The position numbers and the translations under genes are program-made. The notes beneath the pieces are model-generated. The model was given only the letters and a program-made list of their open reading frames with translations, was not told the origin of the DNA and made no database searches. A stretch of DNA of 64,000 nucleotides from Burhinus oedicnemus (Eukaryota; Chordata; Aves; Charadriiformes; Burhinidae). Location of the stretch: contig VFFE01007255.1 of NCBI GenBank assembly GCA_008921705.1, positions 2,009,548-2,073,547 of the forward strand, read 5' to 3'. This document shows positions 55,167 to 64,000 of this stretch, piece after piece. How positions within the stretch are numbered: the first letter of the stretch is position 1; each line of letters opens with the position of its first letter.

Positions 55167-58100
55167 CTGAAGAAGAAAAAAAAGTTGAGACATTGAAAAC
55201 TTTTCAGTTACCTGTTGAATGAACAGCACAAAGAAGCAACAACTATTCAGCTGTGCCACTTTAAGTATTCTTAGCTAATCTGAAACATGGGTGCAGCAAA
55301 AGATAGCCATCATCCACATGCTAGATTTGCGTGAATTGCCATTATGATATGCAGTTCAAGTTCAAATAGAGGACAAATCACAAGATTCATTCACATTTTT
55401 ACAGACATGCTTGGAAGTGTTTATATAAGTTCTCCCTGTCAGACTTCATAAATCATTAAAATCTCACATTAAAAATACAAAGTTTTTCACATATCACATA
55501 AAGTTACTTAGTTGAAAAAAAGGAATATTCCTGCTCTGAGTTGTTATGCCTCCTTACCCCTGACCACATGAGCAGAAAAAAACCCACTTCTCCCTTCTCA
55601 CAAAAAGGGTAAGAGTTCTTTCATTCCTATGTTTTTTTAATGGGGAGAGCATCTGGCTTTTTACATAGTAGTTATTTGAGAAAAGGACAATGACAGGTTT
55701 GACGGGGATGTCTGCAGCAATGTATATTTTTATAATCAGAAAATAAACAAGGCTCATTCATTCTCCAGAAGGGAAAGCCAGCTCCGCACTCAATGAAGTG
55801 ATGAGGCGAAATTCACATCATGAAGTCAAATCTTATCATTTACAGTCATCTGTCTCCTCTTACAGAATATAAACATGTTATCTGGGATTAATTAAACTAA
55901 CTTAGCACATACCTAAATAACAAAGCTTTGCCTTTGTTATTTGCTACAGAGAAAAAACCACTTCTGGGAGAAAAGTCCATTGATTGAGCAAGATAAATCT
56001 GTTTTCTTCTGAACACAGGGAAGTTTGAGAATACTGTATATGAAGGAATGTGTACCTATTGAGAAACAGGTCATTAGTTACAACAATTAGGAAAAAGCCA
56101 CCAAAATTCAAATTGAAGTACAAATTTAAAACTGAAGGTCAATGTTAAGTTCAAACATTCAGTTATACACCTATCCTACACCACTTTCTATAGAGAGTTC
56201 TACTGGAGAAAAGGTGCAGGGAACACACTACAAAACCAGTTATTGCAACTCATTTATTTTTAAGTAATTACATCTAACTAGTAAAAATAGTCTTCCAAAC
56301 CCTCAGATTAATTCCGTAGTTCCACTGTTGGCCAGAATTCTGACAAGGCTGGCAAAACTCCACGTAAGCTAGGAAAAACCCCACATAGTAAGACCGTTAC
56401 AGTTAACAGCTGCTGAAAATTCACATCTGTTGCTGAGTTGTATTTACAGCACTGAAATAAGGGCATCTTAAATAGGGAAAAACAAAAGGTAAACTAGAAC
56501 ATAAGATATTATTTTCAGAACAACTTCCCTGAAGAAAAAAAAATTATTTCCTTATAAAGATACAGTATCTTGTACATGTCCTCATCTGCTCAGTCTAGCC
56601 AATTTTGCAGTATACATATCTGCTCAATATCAGTTTTATTATGTCACCAAGAACATTTTTGATCAAGACACAAAAAAGCTTGTACTAACAAAGTTGAACA
56701 TACCAATTTGACAGCCTCATCAGTTTCACGGGAAGCCACTGCCAAAATTTCTGTGGTGGGATTGAAGGTCACACATGTTGCAGACGTAACTAGGTTCATT
56801 ATGGCTTTAACTGGTTTAGGGTGGTTTTCTTTGAGACAGACATCGGTCGTATATAAATTTACAACTCCAGAAGCTGAACTGAAAAAAGACATTAACAAAG
56901 ACTATACCAAGTAGTAACATTTACAGTACATGTTACCTTGTTATCTATAGCCACCATTCAACTGAAAATGTAATTTCCAATTATTTACTGGAATTTGTAA
57001 TGATATTTTCTTTGGAGCTTGATTTTGCTTTGGAGTTTACAACAGTATTGAGTGGAGAGATTTGGGGTTTTTTTATTTATTTATATAGAGAGACACACAA
57101 CTGTGGAGAGACTTGATAAGCCCATCTGTTACACAGAATGAATTCAAAGCAATAAAAGATTGCTATCAAAAGATTCTGAAATAGTTTCAAGGTTTTTGAT
57201 TATTTTTTTATATATACTGTAGAGTAAGTCCACCTAAAAATCCTCTTCTACAGTGGGCTAAGAAAATGCATACTGTACTTAAGTATTTGCCAGTCTCATG
57301 TACAAGGATTGATACGCTAGCTGAAGTTGCATCTCAGTAAGTATACTTGGAGAAACACTTTCAAGCTTGTGGCTTGGAGTTGAGGCATCTTTTCAAATGC
57401 TAACGTGCTACGCTACAGAAGCCAAATGAGTATAGGAAGGAGAAAAGGGGGAAGACCTCGAATCAACATTTGTAGTACAGAGTTTATGATTTCAGTCAGT
57501 ATGATTTCAAAATTAACTACTAAACCCATATATAGCAACAGTAACACATTAGAAGCGATACTAGTATTAAGTGCGTTATGGTATTTTAGATATACGTGGA
57601 ACAAATTAAATTATTATCATAAAACGGGCAATATTCACCTCTACACTAACCTTATTAAACCCAAACTTATTCCATGTTCCTACACTCTCACCAGCCACCA
57701 ATAAGTTTACTGAAGAGCTTCAAAATGAGATAGGAGGAAGGTGTCAAATCCAAGTCACTTACCCACATGCCACATACTGGTTATTTTTTGAAACCGCAAT
57801 GCACTTTCCTTCCAAAGAACCCTCATCTTCAAATTTGTGTAGACACTTTCTGCTTCTCACATCCCAAATGAAAACTTCACCTTCCTCTGTTTGCAGGATA
57901 AAGTAGAAGAATATAGAAACCATGTACACAGAACACATAGTTTGTCTATTTTGTTAAAATAAATTTCATTAGACAACAACTATTAGTTCATTTACAACTA
58001 TCAAACACAGGGTATTTAAAAAAAACAAAACCAAACAGCTAAAGGCATACTAAAATAGTTAACTCCATTCTTTAATTATTGATCACTTGGTTGTATTTTT

Positions 58101-61100
58101 AGGCTGGATACTGGCATAAAGTCTTTTAATTATCATTGTAAAACAATAAATGACTTACATTTATGCAATTTAAATGGAATTATGATTAGTGGTGTTAGAG
58201 GAATACTTACTTGAATAGCTATATATTTTACTGCTGTCTGGAGTGAACGCAGATGCAGTGCATCTTCCATTTACCTTCATAGTGCCTATCAGTTCCTTTG
58301 TCTATAGGATGGAGAACAACAATGGTGACAATGATTCTGCCAAAATCCAAAAATCTGTAGGAAAGTTGTTTCCATACTCCTGTCCCACAAAAATCTTAAG
58401 TTAGCTACACTGACATTAAAAGAACAGCATCAACATTTTCAGTGCCCACAGACCAGAGCACAAGCTGATGCTCATAAATCCATGATCAATTTATTATTGC
58501 ACAACTACAGCTAGTTCAACTCATTTGCTCTCTTGCTGAAGGATCTTCATTACATAATGAAACCTTTTTAAGTATTTTTCCTAGTAAAAGTTTAAAACAA
58601 ATCCAGGTACCATCATATGGCATTTAAAATTTAACTGAAAAAATTCTATATGCATTATGAATCACAGTAGATGACACAATTCATGAACATGGTACATCAG
58701 CATGCACTAGCACTATTCCCATAAAAGCAGTCCTCTATTTTTTCTGCCTTCAGATGCCTGTTTCCATGCTGAGACCATTCCTTTTGCCAGCACAGTGTTC
58801 ATGCAATCAGCCAAAATACAACATACGACTTTTTCCAGTGACAGCTTAAAAACCCCTGAAACTCTGGCCTTCGCTTCACCAGTCCCAAAGAGAACTGCAC
58901 AGTGAGGGGAAAAAAAAAAAAAATCTCAGACACCCCAAAACAATTTTCTAAAGCTAGCGTTAGTTGATTCAGCAACTCATTTTTGAAGGCTGTCAAAGTA
59001 TGCGTCAAACCTTTGTTTCAACTGAAAGCTAGATTGCTCTTCAGATTACATATAAGCAAGCAGATTCAAAAGGGAAAGGGTACCAAGAAACTGAAGCTAC
59101 ATGAACGATGACGAGAAAATACCTTCATTGACAACAAGTGAAGGTAACCCGAAGTTCCAGTTAGCAGCATAAATGATCCATCTGGGGAGACTTCAAAATT
59201 TCTGAGAAATCTTTCCTCCACACCTTTAAAAAGAGATTCAAGAACTTCAAATTGGCATAATTTATTCTTTTTCGTAAATATTCAGAGGTATGATTAATAT
59301 GAGTAAGATCTGACTCCACTTCCACTTTTCACTTCTGTAATATACTGTCACAGCAAAGCTACAACTCAACCTTGTTTATGTGTGACAATTAGCTTTTCAT
59401 ATCCCACACAAACTAATCCTATGCCATATGCCATCTCTATTTGGGACAGCTTCAACTATACCCAGACACTTAAAGCACTATAAAACGTACCTCTTACTTT
59501 CTGTATAGGAATAATACTTCCAGTCATCATGTCATACACAAAGAACATTTTATGGTGAGTACCAGTGGCTATAACTTGTTCTCCATCAACACTGAAACAA
59601 GCCTTATAGATTGGAAAACTCTCTAAATAGATGCTCTGTATTCTTGGATTCTTTATACCATCAACCTTCAAAAAAAACAGATTATCATATTAAGGAACAT
59701 ACCAAATACTTCTACAGAGAAAAATTCATATCAGCTAGCCAGTACAAGAGACTTAAACAGTAAGAGGTACACCAGTTCAAAGCATTAATCTCTTCATCTT
59801 CTCAATCTACAAATAATCAGCCTCTTGGCTCCGCATCCTATGTATCAGGCACTCCCAGCCTTCCTGGATATACTTCACATCTCTTACCCTTCCCTGCCTT
59901 GCCCATGCTTTGTTCAAATGATCACTTCTATTGTTTTCTAAACACAAACATTTGCTTTGCATTGTTCTTTCCTGCAGTCCCGTGGAAGTGTCAAATTTTA
60001 CTTGTGTCTTTGACCATTTCCCGCATACTGGGCCATGCTGAAAGTTCCTAAATAGAGTTATGATCTTCAGTTTTCAGAGGAGCAGGGCTGGATTGTCCCA
60101 AGATGAGTACCTTCCTGCTGCAGTACAGTCTCTCCACCCCCAAAAAGATTTCACAGCAATATTACGTTTTTAAATGCAAGTGAACTGCTCAGTCTTCACA
60201 CCACAGGCTTTACAACTTCAGAAACAAAAATCATTAGTCCTCATCACTGCAAACATTAAAAACAAATCTTCAACAAAAACTCTGCTACAACTAAGATTGC
60301 CTACACTCTGTAAGTGGTTGGTATGAAGTCACAGATGGAAATTTCTTCCACCAAGATGCCTTCAACCAAGGAAATTCCACTGTAACCACAGACATTACAA
60401 CCCCTGTGAACATACCATCACAGGAAGAGAAAAGAGCAAGTCTATCATTCCAGGCTATCTCAGGTACACTTATAAAAAAAAGAGTCCGTATTAGTGGCCA
60501 TTTACATAGTATAGAACAAAGTTCTTCACCTGAAAGAGTGACACAGATCGATCATGTCCAGCAGTCATGACTACTTGAGCAGATGGATGAAACTGCACAG
60601 TTACCAATTTTCCATTAGCAAAACGTTCCTGATTAGCAGGCAAGCAGGTACTCATCTAGAACAAAGATCAAGCAGTTTAAAATAAAACACAACTTACACA
60701 CTTTTGTTTATGCTGATCAACAGCCAATTGCTCTTTATTCTACGTGAGCAAGATCTCAAACCTAAGACAAACTTTTAGACAGCATGACATAAGCAGAACA
60801 CAAAGTTCAGTAAGTTGCTTCAATGCCGCAGTGTAGACACGGGATAAACTAGCTAGCCTTCCTACTGACTTCAAGATTAACAGTCTATGTAAAACTAGTT
60901 GCGCTCTGACTCATCTGAAACAGCTGTAGAAGAGTTAGTATAAGAAACACTCATTTAAGGCTGTCGCTGCTCAAAGACCATTTCAGTAGCCTCAAAGCTG
61001 TGGGAGAATCCCATCCTTCCTACACAGAAATTAAAATCCTCCTACAAGATGCTACTTTAGAGTACATAAAAGGATTCTTATGTCAAACAATACATCTCAA

Positions 61101-63180
61101 TTTATTGTTTCATGCTTTCATGATGTGAACTATCCAGTTTGTCCAACTGTTTACTCTTTAGAGTTTCAAGTTACAGAAACAAAGAAACTCATACAATCAC
61201 TAATTTTACTGCCAAAATAACAGCAAAGAAGTCAAATTGTGCATATGGGTCAAACTGAGGCGGAAGGATAGGCTTGCCTTTACCTTCAAAATACCTCTTG
61301 GCAGGGACTCTGAGGTTGATATGAAATTGCCAGTCCTGCACAGCAGATCGTCATCTTCATCGCTGTCACCTAATTAAGACAAAGCACATTGAAAAGGCTA
61401 ATTCCACAAACACTCCTACATCAAAACTTACAAATTCCTTACAGAAACAAATGAAAGCAAAGCACACTGAAAGAAGGAAGGAATAAATCTGACTTATCCA
61501 GCATATTATCACACTACTGAAACTGACAAAACATCAAAAATAATTATTTTCCAAGAAGCAGAATAGGGAAACACAGAAAGACTTATTAAAGTAGTAATGG
61601 ATTTATTTACTATCACTTGCACTCCTTTTGGATTTCTTCCTGTTTTCTAAATCAGCCCAAGCAGGAACTCCTCCCATAGCTCGCTGAAACCTAGCAAGAG
61701 AAGGATGGGGGGAAGAAAAAAAAACAAATTAAGTCTTTTAGAAAACATTTTCATTCTATGTGTTAAGTACTTACAAGACATACAGTCATAATTCTGCAAG
61801 ATTACTTTCACTTAAAACACTGTGCAAGTTTTTTTAAAATTTCACACAGCTTTCTGTGTTTGGCTGACTTACTGAATGTGAAACTAAAGCAAACTGATAC
61901 CAAACACTGTCCTTTAGAGTGATACATGCTAATACCGGGACAACCCAAATGCATCTAGCGTTCTGCTTTGCTATCTGACTATATTCACATTTCAGCCCAT
62001 TCTTCAGCTCATCCTAAGCTAGCATCTCCCATCAGCCTACTTACAATGCAATGCATCACTATAAAAAAATTTCTGGTATAACTCCCTAGAGGACAAATTA
62101 GTCTGTGCACCTCTACTAAAGCAAGTATTAAACAAATTAGTCTAGACAACACTAATGTACGTTTTATTTACTATTCTCAGTATTATTTTGGACTTTAAAA
62201 TGCTGCAAATACGGTAAGAAGCACTAGCTTTAAACAGGCCACACGAATACAGTGGGTAAAGAGGAAAGTGACTTTGAATGCCACACAGATGTATCTTATC
62301 TTAATAAAGTAAGCCACAAAAAAAATTTAGTGAAACTCACTGTTCTTCAAGTCTCCTTTTTAGCTTTTTCTTAGTAAGTACCTTCTCAGCATCACTTTTC
62401 ATGAAGTCTTTCCTATACCTATGGGTCATATCCACACTAGTGGGAAAGAACACACAGAACACGAAGATCATTCAAGCTGAAGCCACTTACAGTCACTCTT
62501 AAGCTTGACATGTAATTCCTACATGCAAACTTGACTTACTTTTCCTCAGCTTCATCATCTTCATCCACCCAGGCTGGCTTTTTAGATAAGATTTTACCTT
62601 TTGCTTCGTTTTCTACTTCCGAATCACTGGAGTCTTTCTGGAGACTTTTCCTCTCTGTGGCCTTCAGCTGAAAACAACCAAGCAGACCACTTCAGCCCAG
62701 CCACGGATGGGAGCAGGCAGCTGACAGACACAACAGCGGAAAAGAGGCGGGGACAAGGAGCCGAACCACCGGCCCCTGCTCGGGACCGCAGAACGCGCCG
62801 CCGCCCCGCGCTCCCCCACGACGAGGCCCGGGCCTCAAGGGAGGCCCCGGGGCAGGAGCCGCCCACCGGGCCCCGGCCCCAACCCCTACCCGCTGTGGGC
62901 CGGCCAGGCGCTGCAGCAGCTCGTCCTCCTCCACGTTGAGACTGTCGCCGAACACCAGCTCCTCCAGCTCCCGCTCGGCACCCGACGTGTGACACAGCGC
63001 CTTCAAGTGCCGGGCGCGGCGAGCCGCCTCCTCCGCCGCCTGCTGTGCCGCCGCCCGCTCAGCTGCCGCTACCTCCGCGCGCGGCTGGAGCCGCTTCACT
63101 ACTTTCTTCGTTTTCTTCATTTTCTTCTTTTTCTTCGCTGCCGGGCCCAGACGAGGCATCGCCGCCACCCGGGGCTGCAT
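55142..63180 (-). CDS. UTP18: UTP18, small-subunit processome WD40 protein (complete, 13 coding exons)
   Basis: UTP18 is a nucleolar WD40 protein of the UTP-B module of the U3 snoRNP/SSU processome, which acts in early 18S pre-rRNA cleavage. Coding exons, in transcription order: 63180-62890, 62667-62540, 62436-62341, 61690-61611, 61369-61284, 60655-60530, 59665-59491, 59223-59123, 58301-58211, 57886-57763, 56878-56704, 56055-55913, 55166-55142. All introns are GT-AG, all junctions keep frame, and the total is 1641 nt (546 residues plus TAA). The protein has a lysine-rich N-terminus (residues 12-30), an Ala/Glu-rich segment, the family motif ELEELVFGD (71-79), an acidic WVDEDDEAEE patch, the AMGGVPAWA motif, then WD40 blades from about 230 to the end. 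It ends in HYSDF, as does human UTP18 as I recall it. It starts at the first ATG; an ATG eight codons in (63159) is an equally plausible start. Introns are 103-884 bp, compact against the mammalian gene. Identification is secure; the exact start is less so. Confidence 0.95.
55913..56055 (-). CDS. UTP18: UTP18 coding exon 12 (residues 492-538)
   Basis: Acceptor TCAATAG and donor GTATGT flank 143 nt encoding VHIPSYTVFSNFPVFRRKQ, then AQSMDFSPRSGFFSVANNKG and KALLF. The human protein has VHLPSCTVFSNFPV and MDFSPRSGYFALGNEKGKAL at this place. Confidence 0.94.
56704..56878 (-). CDS. UTP18: UTP18 coding exon 11 (residues 433-491)
   Basis: Acceptor TTTTCAG and donor GTATGT flank 175 nt encoding SASGVVNLYTTDVC, the conserved PKPVKAIMNLVT segment, FNPTTEILAVAS and EAVKL. 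Reading on into the intron gives a stop soon after, so the GTATGT donor is the real exon end. Confidence 0.95.
57763..57886 (-). CDS. UTP18: UTP18 coding exon 10 (residues 391-432)
   Basis: Acceptor CAAACAG and donor GTAAGT flank 124 nt encoding KEGEVFIWDVRSRKCLHKF, then EDEGSLEGKCIAVSKNNQ and YVACG. GEV.(V/I)WDV.SRKCL is a canonical WD blade end. The junction residue is Lys where human has Gly-Asp before GEV; only this acceptor keeps the frame open. Confidence 0.92.
58211..58301 (-). CDS. UTP18: UTP18 coding exon 9 (residues 362-391)
   Basis: Acceptor CCTATAG and donor GTAAGT flank 91 nt encoding TKELIGTMKVNGR and then the blade strand ASAFTPDSSKIYSYS. KELIG.MK.NGR is shared with human UTP18. 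It ends one base into a codon. Confidence 0.92.
59123..59223 (-). CDS. UTP18: UTP18 coding exon 8 (residues 328-361, third blade)
   Basis: Acceptor TTAAAG and donor GTATTT flank 101 nt encoding VEERFLRNFEVSPDGSFMLL then TGTSGYLHLLSMK. FEVSPDGSF and GYLHLL match the human protein at this place. Confidence 0.93.
59491..59665 (-). CDS. UTP18: UTP18 coding exon 7 (residues 270-327, second WD40 blade)
   Basis: Acceptor TTTGAAG and donor GTACGT flank 175 nt. It encodes the conserved PRIQSIYLESFPIYKACFS segment and a blade closing with FFVYDMMTG and IPIQKVRG. The last base G joins exon 8 to form the glycine of VRG. Confidence 0.95.
60530..60655 (-). CDS. UTP18: UTP18 coding exon 6 (residues 228-269, first WD40 blade)
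   Basis: Acceptor GTTCTAG and donor GTGAAG flank 126 nt, a phase 0-0 exon. It encodes a blade with the core VQFHPSAQVVMTAGHDRSVSLFQ read in two parts: VQFHPSAQVVM then TAGHDRSVSLFQ. The matching human exon has VQFHPGAQIVM and VSLFQ. Confidence 0.93.
61284..61369 (-). CDS. UTP18: UTP18 coding exon 5 (residues 199-227)
   Basis: Acceptor TAATTAG and donor GTAAAG flank 86 nt encoding SDSDEDDDLLCRTGNF followed by ISTSESLPRGILK. It is the acidic linker plus the conserved RTGNFISTS..LPRGILK motif that leads into the first propeller blade. Confidence 0.93.
61611..61690 (-). CDS. UTP18: UTP18 coding exon 4 (residues 172-198)
   Basis: Acceptor TTGCTAG and donor GTAAAT flank 80 nt encoding FQRAMGGVPAWADLENRKK and a short basic/serine tail. 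AMGGVPAWA is a hallmark of the family just upstream of the propeller. Confidence 0.93.
62341..62436 (-). CDS. UTP18: UTP18 coding exon 3 (residues 140-171)
   Basis: Acceptor CACTAG and donor GTGAGT flank 96 nt encoding VDMTHRYRKDFMK followed by a Lys/Arg-rich stretch ending RRLEEQ. It corresponds to the human segment that contains RFRKDMMK and KKRLKEE. The intron that follows is 650 bp. Confidence 0.93.
62540..62667 (-). CDS. UTP18: UTP18 coding exon 2 (residues 98-139)
   Basis: Acceptor TTTTCAG and donor GTAAGT flank 128 nt encoding a charged linker with DSSDSEVENEAKG and then WVDEDDEAEE. The DSEVENEAKG and WVDE blocks match human UTP18. The serine/acidic run looks like a CK2-type substrate (inference). 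The exon ends two bases into a codon completed by exon 3. Confidence 0.93.
62890..63180 (-). CDS. UTP18: UTP18 coding exon 1 (residues 1-97)
   Basis: This exon encodes the basic N-terminus, with KKKKKMKKTKK at residues 16-26 (a probable nucleolar targeting stretch), then an Ala/Glu-rich probable helix and the conserved ELEELVFGD motif. The donor GTAGGG follows the CGG codon of Gln-Arg at residues 96-97, so the intron is phase 0. Both candidate ATGs (63180 and 63159) have G at -3 and C at +4, so context does not decide between them. The exon is GC-rich and lies inside the CpG island. Confidence 0.88.
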
Positions 63181-63225
63181 CGCTCCTCACGGTGCTCACC
63201 GGAACCGGAAGGCGTGCTCGCTGGC

Positions 63226-63414
63226 CACGTGACTCCCCCTTAAAGGGCCTTTGTGTCCCGCCCCTGAAGCGTGATAGGCTCTCGCAGCTGCCCCTCCTCA
63301 GTCCACGTGATCCGGCCACGGTCCCCGGCCTCAAGGCGCTGTCACGTGACCTCCTTTCTTTGCCTTCCTTTCCCCCCTCCCCCCCTCCTCCTCCCACCCC
63401 GCGTTCCACGTGAC
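63226..63414. promoter_or_regulatory. Cluster of four CACGTGA(C) E-boxes
   Basis: The sites are CACGTGAC at 63226-63233, CACGTGA at 63304-63310, the fully palindromic GTCACGTGAC at 63341-63350, and CACGTGAC at 63407-63414. This is the core bound by MYC/MAX, USF and TFEB/MITF factors; the third site matches the CLEAR-type ten-mer. MYC control would suit a ribosome-biogenesis gene (inference). Which factor binds cannot be told from sequence. Confidence 0.7.
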
Positions 63415-63701
63415 GCGGCCCACGGCTGGGCCGCTCCATTACGCGCCCGGGGGGGGTGTCTCCCGCCCCGTGTGACAACAACCGCCCCTCACCGGCGGCC
63501 CGGCGGCCGCTCCGCGCATACCACCCATCCACCGAAAGGCAAAACAAGCGGCGGCTGGGCTGCTTTTATCCCCCAGCCTCTGCCTTAGCGCCGAACCCCC
63601 GCCCTCCGTTTCCGAATGGTTTCTCCCAGAGGGGCGTACGGCGAGCGAGGAAGCCCCAAACAGCTGGGAGCCCAATGAGGGCGCGCGGTGGGCCGGGCGC
63701 C

Positions 63702-63713
63702 GCGCCTGCGCAG
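63702..63713. promoter_or_regulatory. NRF1-like site GCGCCTGCGCAG
   Basis: This is one mismatch from the NRF1 palindrome consensus, 198 bp upstream of the MBTD1 start and downstream of a CCAAT box (63672-63676). It is the best landmark for the MBTD1-side core promoter. Confidence 0.5.
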
Positions 63714-63720
63714 AGGCGCC

Positions 63721-63911
63721 ATGCTAATGTTGTTGATATTCCGGCGCAGGGAGTTGGGTTTGTTCCTCCGGCGGAGTGAGAGGCTGAACTTTCCAGGCCG
63801 CCTCCTGCCCCGCCGGGCCCGGCCCCTCGCAGGGGGAGGCGGCAGGCGGAGGGGGCCGAGCCGAGGGGAGGGGGCAGAGGCAGCGGGCGTCTCCTGCCCA
63901 TGAGGGCCTGA
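63721..63911 (+). promoter_or_regulatory. MBTD1: uORF cascade in the MBTD1 leader
   Basis: An ATG at 63721 (in frame with one at 63688) opens a reading frame that ends at TGA 63901-63903. That stop overlaps the ATG of a three-codon uORF (63900-63911), whose own TGA overlaps the MBTD1 ATG as TGATG. All of this is direct reading. Whether the mRNA starts far enough upstream to include the first ATG is unknown. Confidence 0.5.
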
Positions 63912-63931
63912 TGGAAAACACAAAGGACCTG
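63911..63931 (+). CDS. MBTD1: MBTD1 first coding exon, partial gene (runs off window)
   Basis: ATG followed by codons for MENTKDL ends exactly at a consensus GTGAGT donor (phase 0). Longer mammalian MBTD1 isoforms begin with the same residues, as I recall. MBTD1 is the head-to-head neighbour of UTP18 in mammals, so the place and strand fit. The protein is a zinc-finger plus four-MBT reader of methylated histone tails and a member of the TIP60/NuA4 complex; none of those domains is in the window. Only seven codons are visible, so the call depends heavily on synteny. The 5' UTR lies in the preceding GC-rich sequence, with an undefined start. Confidence 0.72.
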
Positions 63932-64000
63932 GTGAGTACCTCAGCCCGGGGGAGGCGGCAGCTGCGGCGGGGGCTGCCCCGCTGAGGGGGCGAGCGGGGC

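Larger units (their letters stand above)
62690..63990. promoter_or_regulatory. CpG-island bidirectional promoter of UTP18 and MBTD1
   Basis: Base composition changes abruptly from AT-rich to very GC-rich with frequent CpG from about 62.7 kb to the right edge. The two start codons, 63180 on minus and 63911 on plus, are about 730 bp apart and divergent. There is no TATA box between them. Visible sites are an ETS motif ACCGGAAG at 63204-63211 just upstream of the UTP18 ATG, four CACGTGA E-boxes (63226-63414), a polypyrimidine run at 63361-63400, CCAAT at 63672-63676, an NRF1-like GCGCCTGCGCAG at 63702-63713, and TTCCGG at about 63738. This is a typical housekeeping divergent promoter. Confidence 0.85.

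Noticed and set aside
55068..55259. 63-codon minus-strand frame over the UTP18 terminal exon
   Set aside because: It runs through the polypyrimidine tract and acceptor in a different frame. The spliced frame gives the conserved HYSDF end.
62601..62939. Plus-strand 112-codon frame antisense to UTP18 exons 1-2
   Set aside because: It is an antisense shadow of GC-rich coding sequence with Arg/Pro/Ala bias and no homology.
63059..63547. 162-codon minus-strand frame overlapping the UTP18 start
   Set aside because: It is out of frame with UTP18, lies in CpG-island DNA and has Gly/Arg/Glu low complexity. It is unlikely to be in the mRNA if transcription starts near the ETS site.
1..64000. Endogenous retrovirus, LTR, tRNA, rRNA, snRNA or CRISPR content
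   Set aside because: No LTR pair, gag/pol motif, tRNA B-box arm or regular spacer-repeat array was found by eye. A RepeatMasker and tRNAscan run would be decisive.

Overview
This is a 64 kb piece of a bird nuclear genome. The evidence is: three CR1 retrotransposon tails with the typical avian 3' end (33.1, 43.3 and 44.25 kb), GT-AG split genes, short introns, a CpG-island promoter, and a long AT-rich non-coding tract. The species cannot be fixed from the sequence.

The right-hand 9 kb holds the genes. UTP18 (U3 snoRNA-associated protein 18, a WD40 subunit of the small-subunit processome) lies on the minus strand. I reconstructed all 13 coding exons between 63180 and 55142. Every intron is GT-AG and every junction keeps frame, giving a 546-residue protein against my recollection of 556 in human. 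About 730 bp away, on the plus strand, the first coding exon of MBTD1 (a four-MBT-domain Polycomb-related reader) starts at 63911 and runs off the window after its splice donor. The two genes are head to head over one GC-rich island with four CACGTGA E-boxes, an ETS site, an NRF1-like site and a CCAAT box. This MBTD1-UTP18 arrangement is also known in mammals.

Positions 1 to about 54300 look like a gene desert. No open reading frame there has a recognisable domain, a coherent exon chain or coding character. In mammals the interval beyond the UTP18 3' end is a desert reaching towards the 3' end of CA10, so the left edge points towards CA10. The desert contains three CR1 tails, two decayed MIR/L2-type SINE remnants, a pair of long poly(A) tracts, simple repeats, and a few motif-rich islands: an RFX X-box pair with a TATA box near 6.2-6.35 kb, a GC-rich patch with a TATA box near 30.3-30.8 kb, and two strong CTCF-type motifs at 27.68 and 53.07 kb.

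I saw no new multi-gene system. The most interesting observations are a stop-start overlapping uORF cascade immediately before the MBTD1 start codon, the E-box cluster in the shared promoter, the X-box/TATA island and the CTCF-type motif downstream of UTP18. Exon calls rest on direct reading of splice sites and frame. Regulatory calls are motif matches and are inferential.
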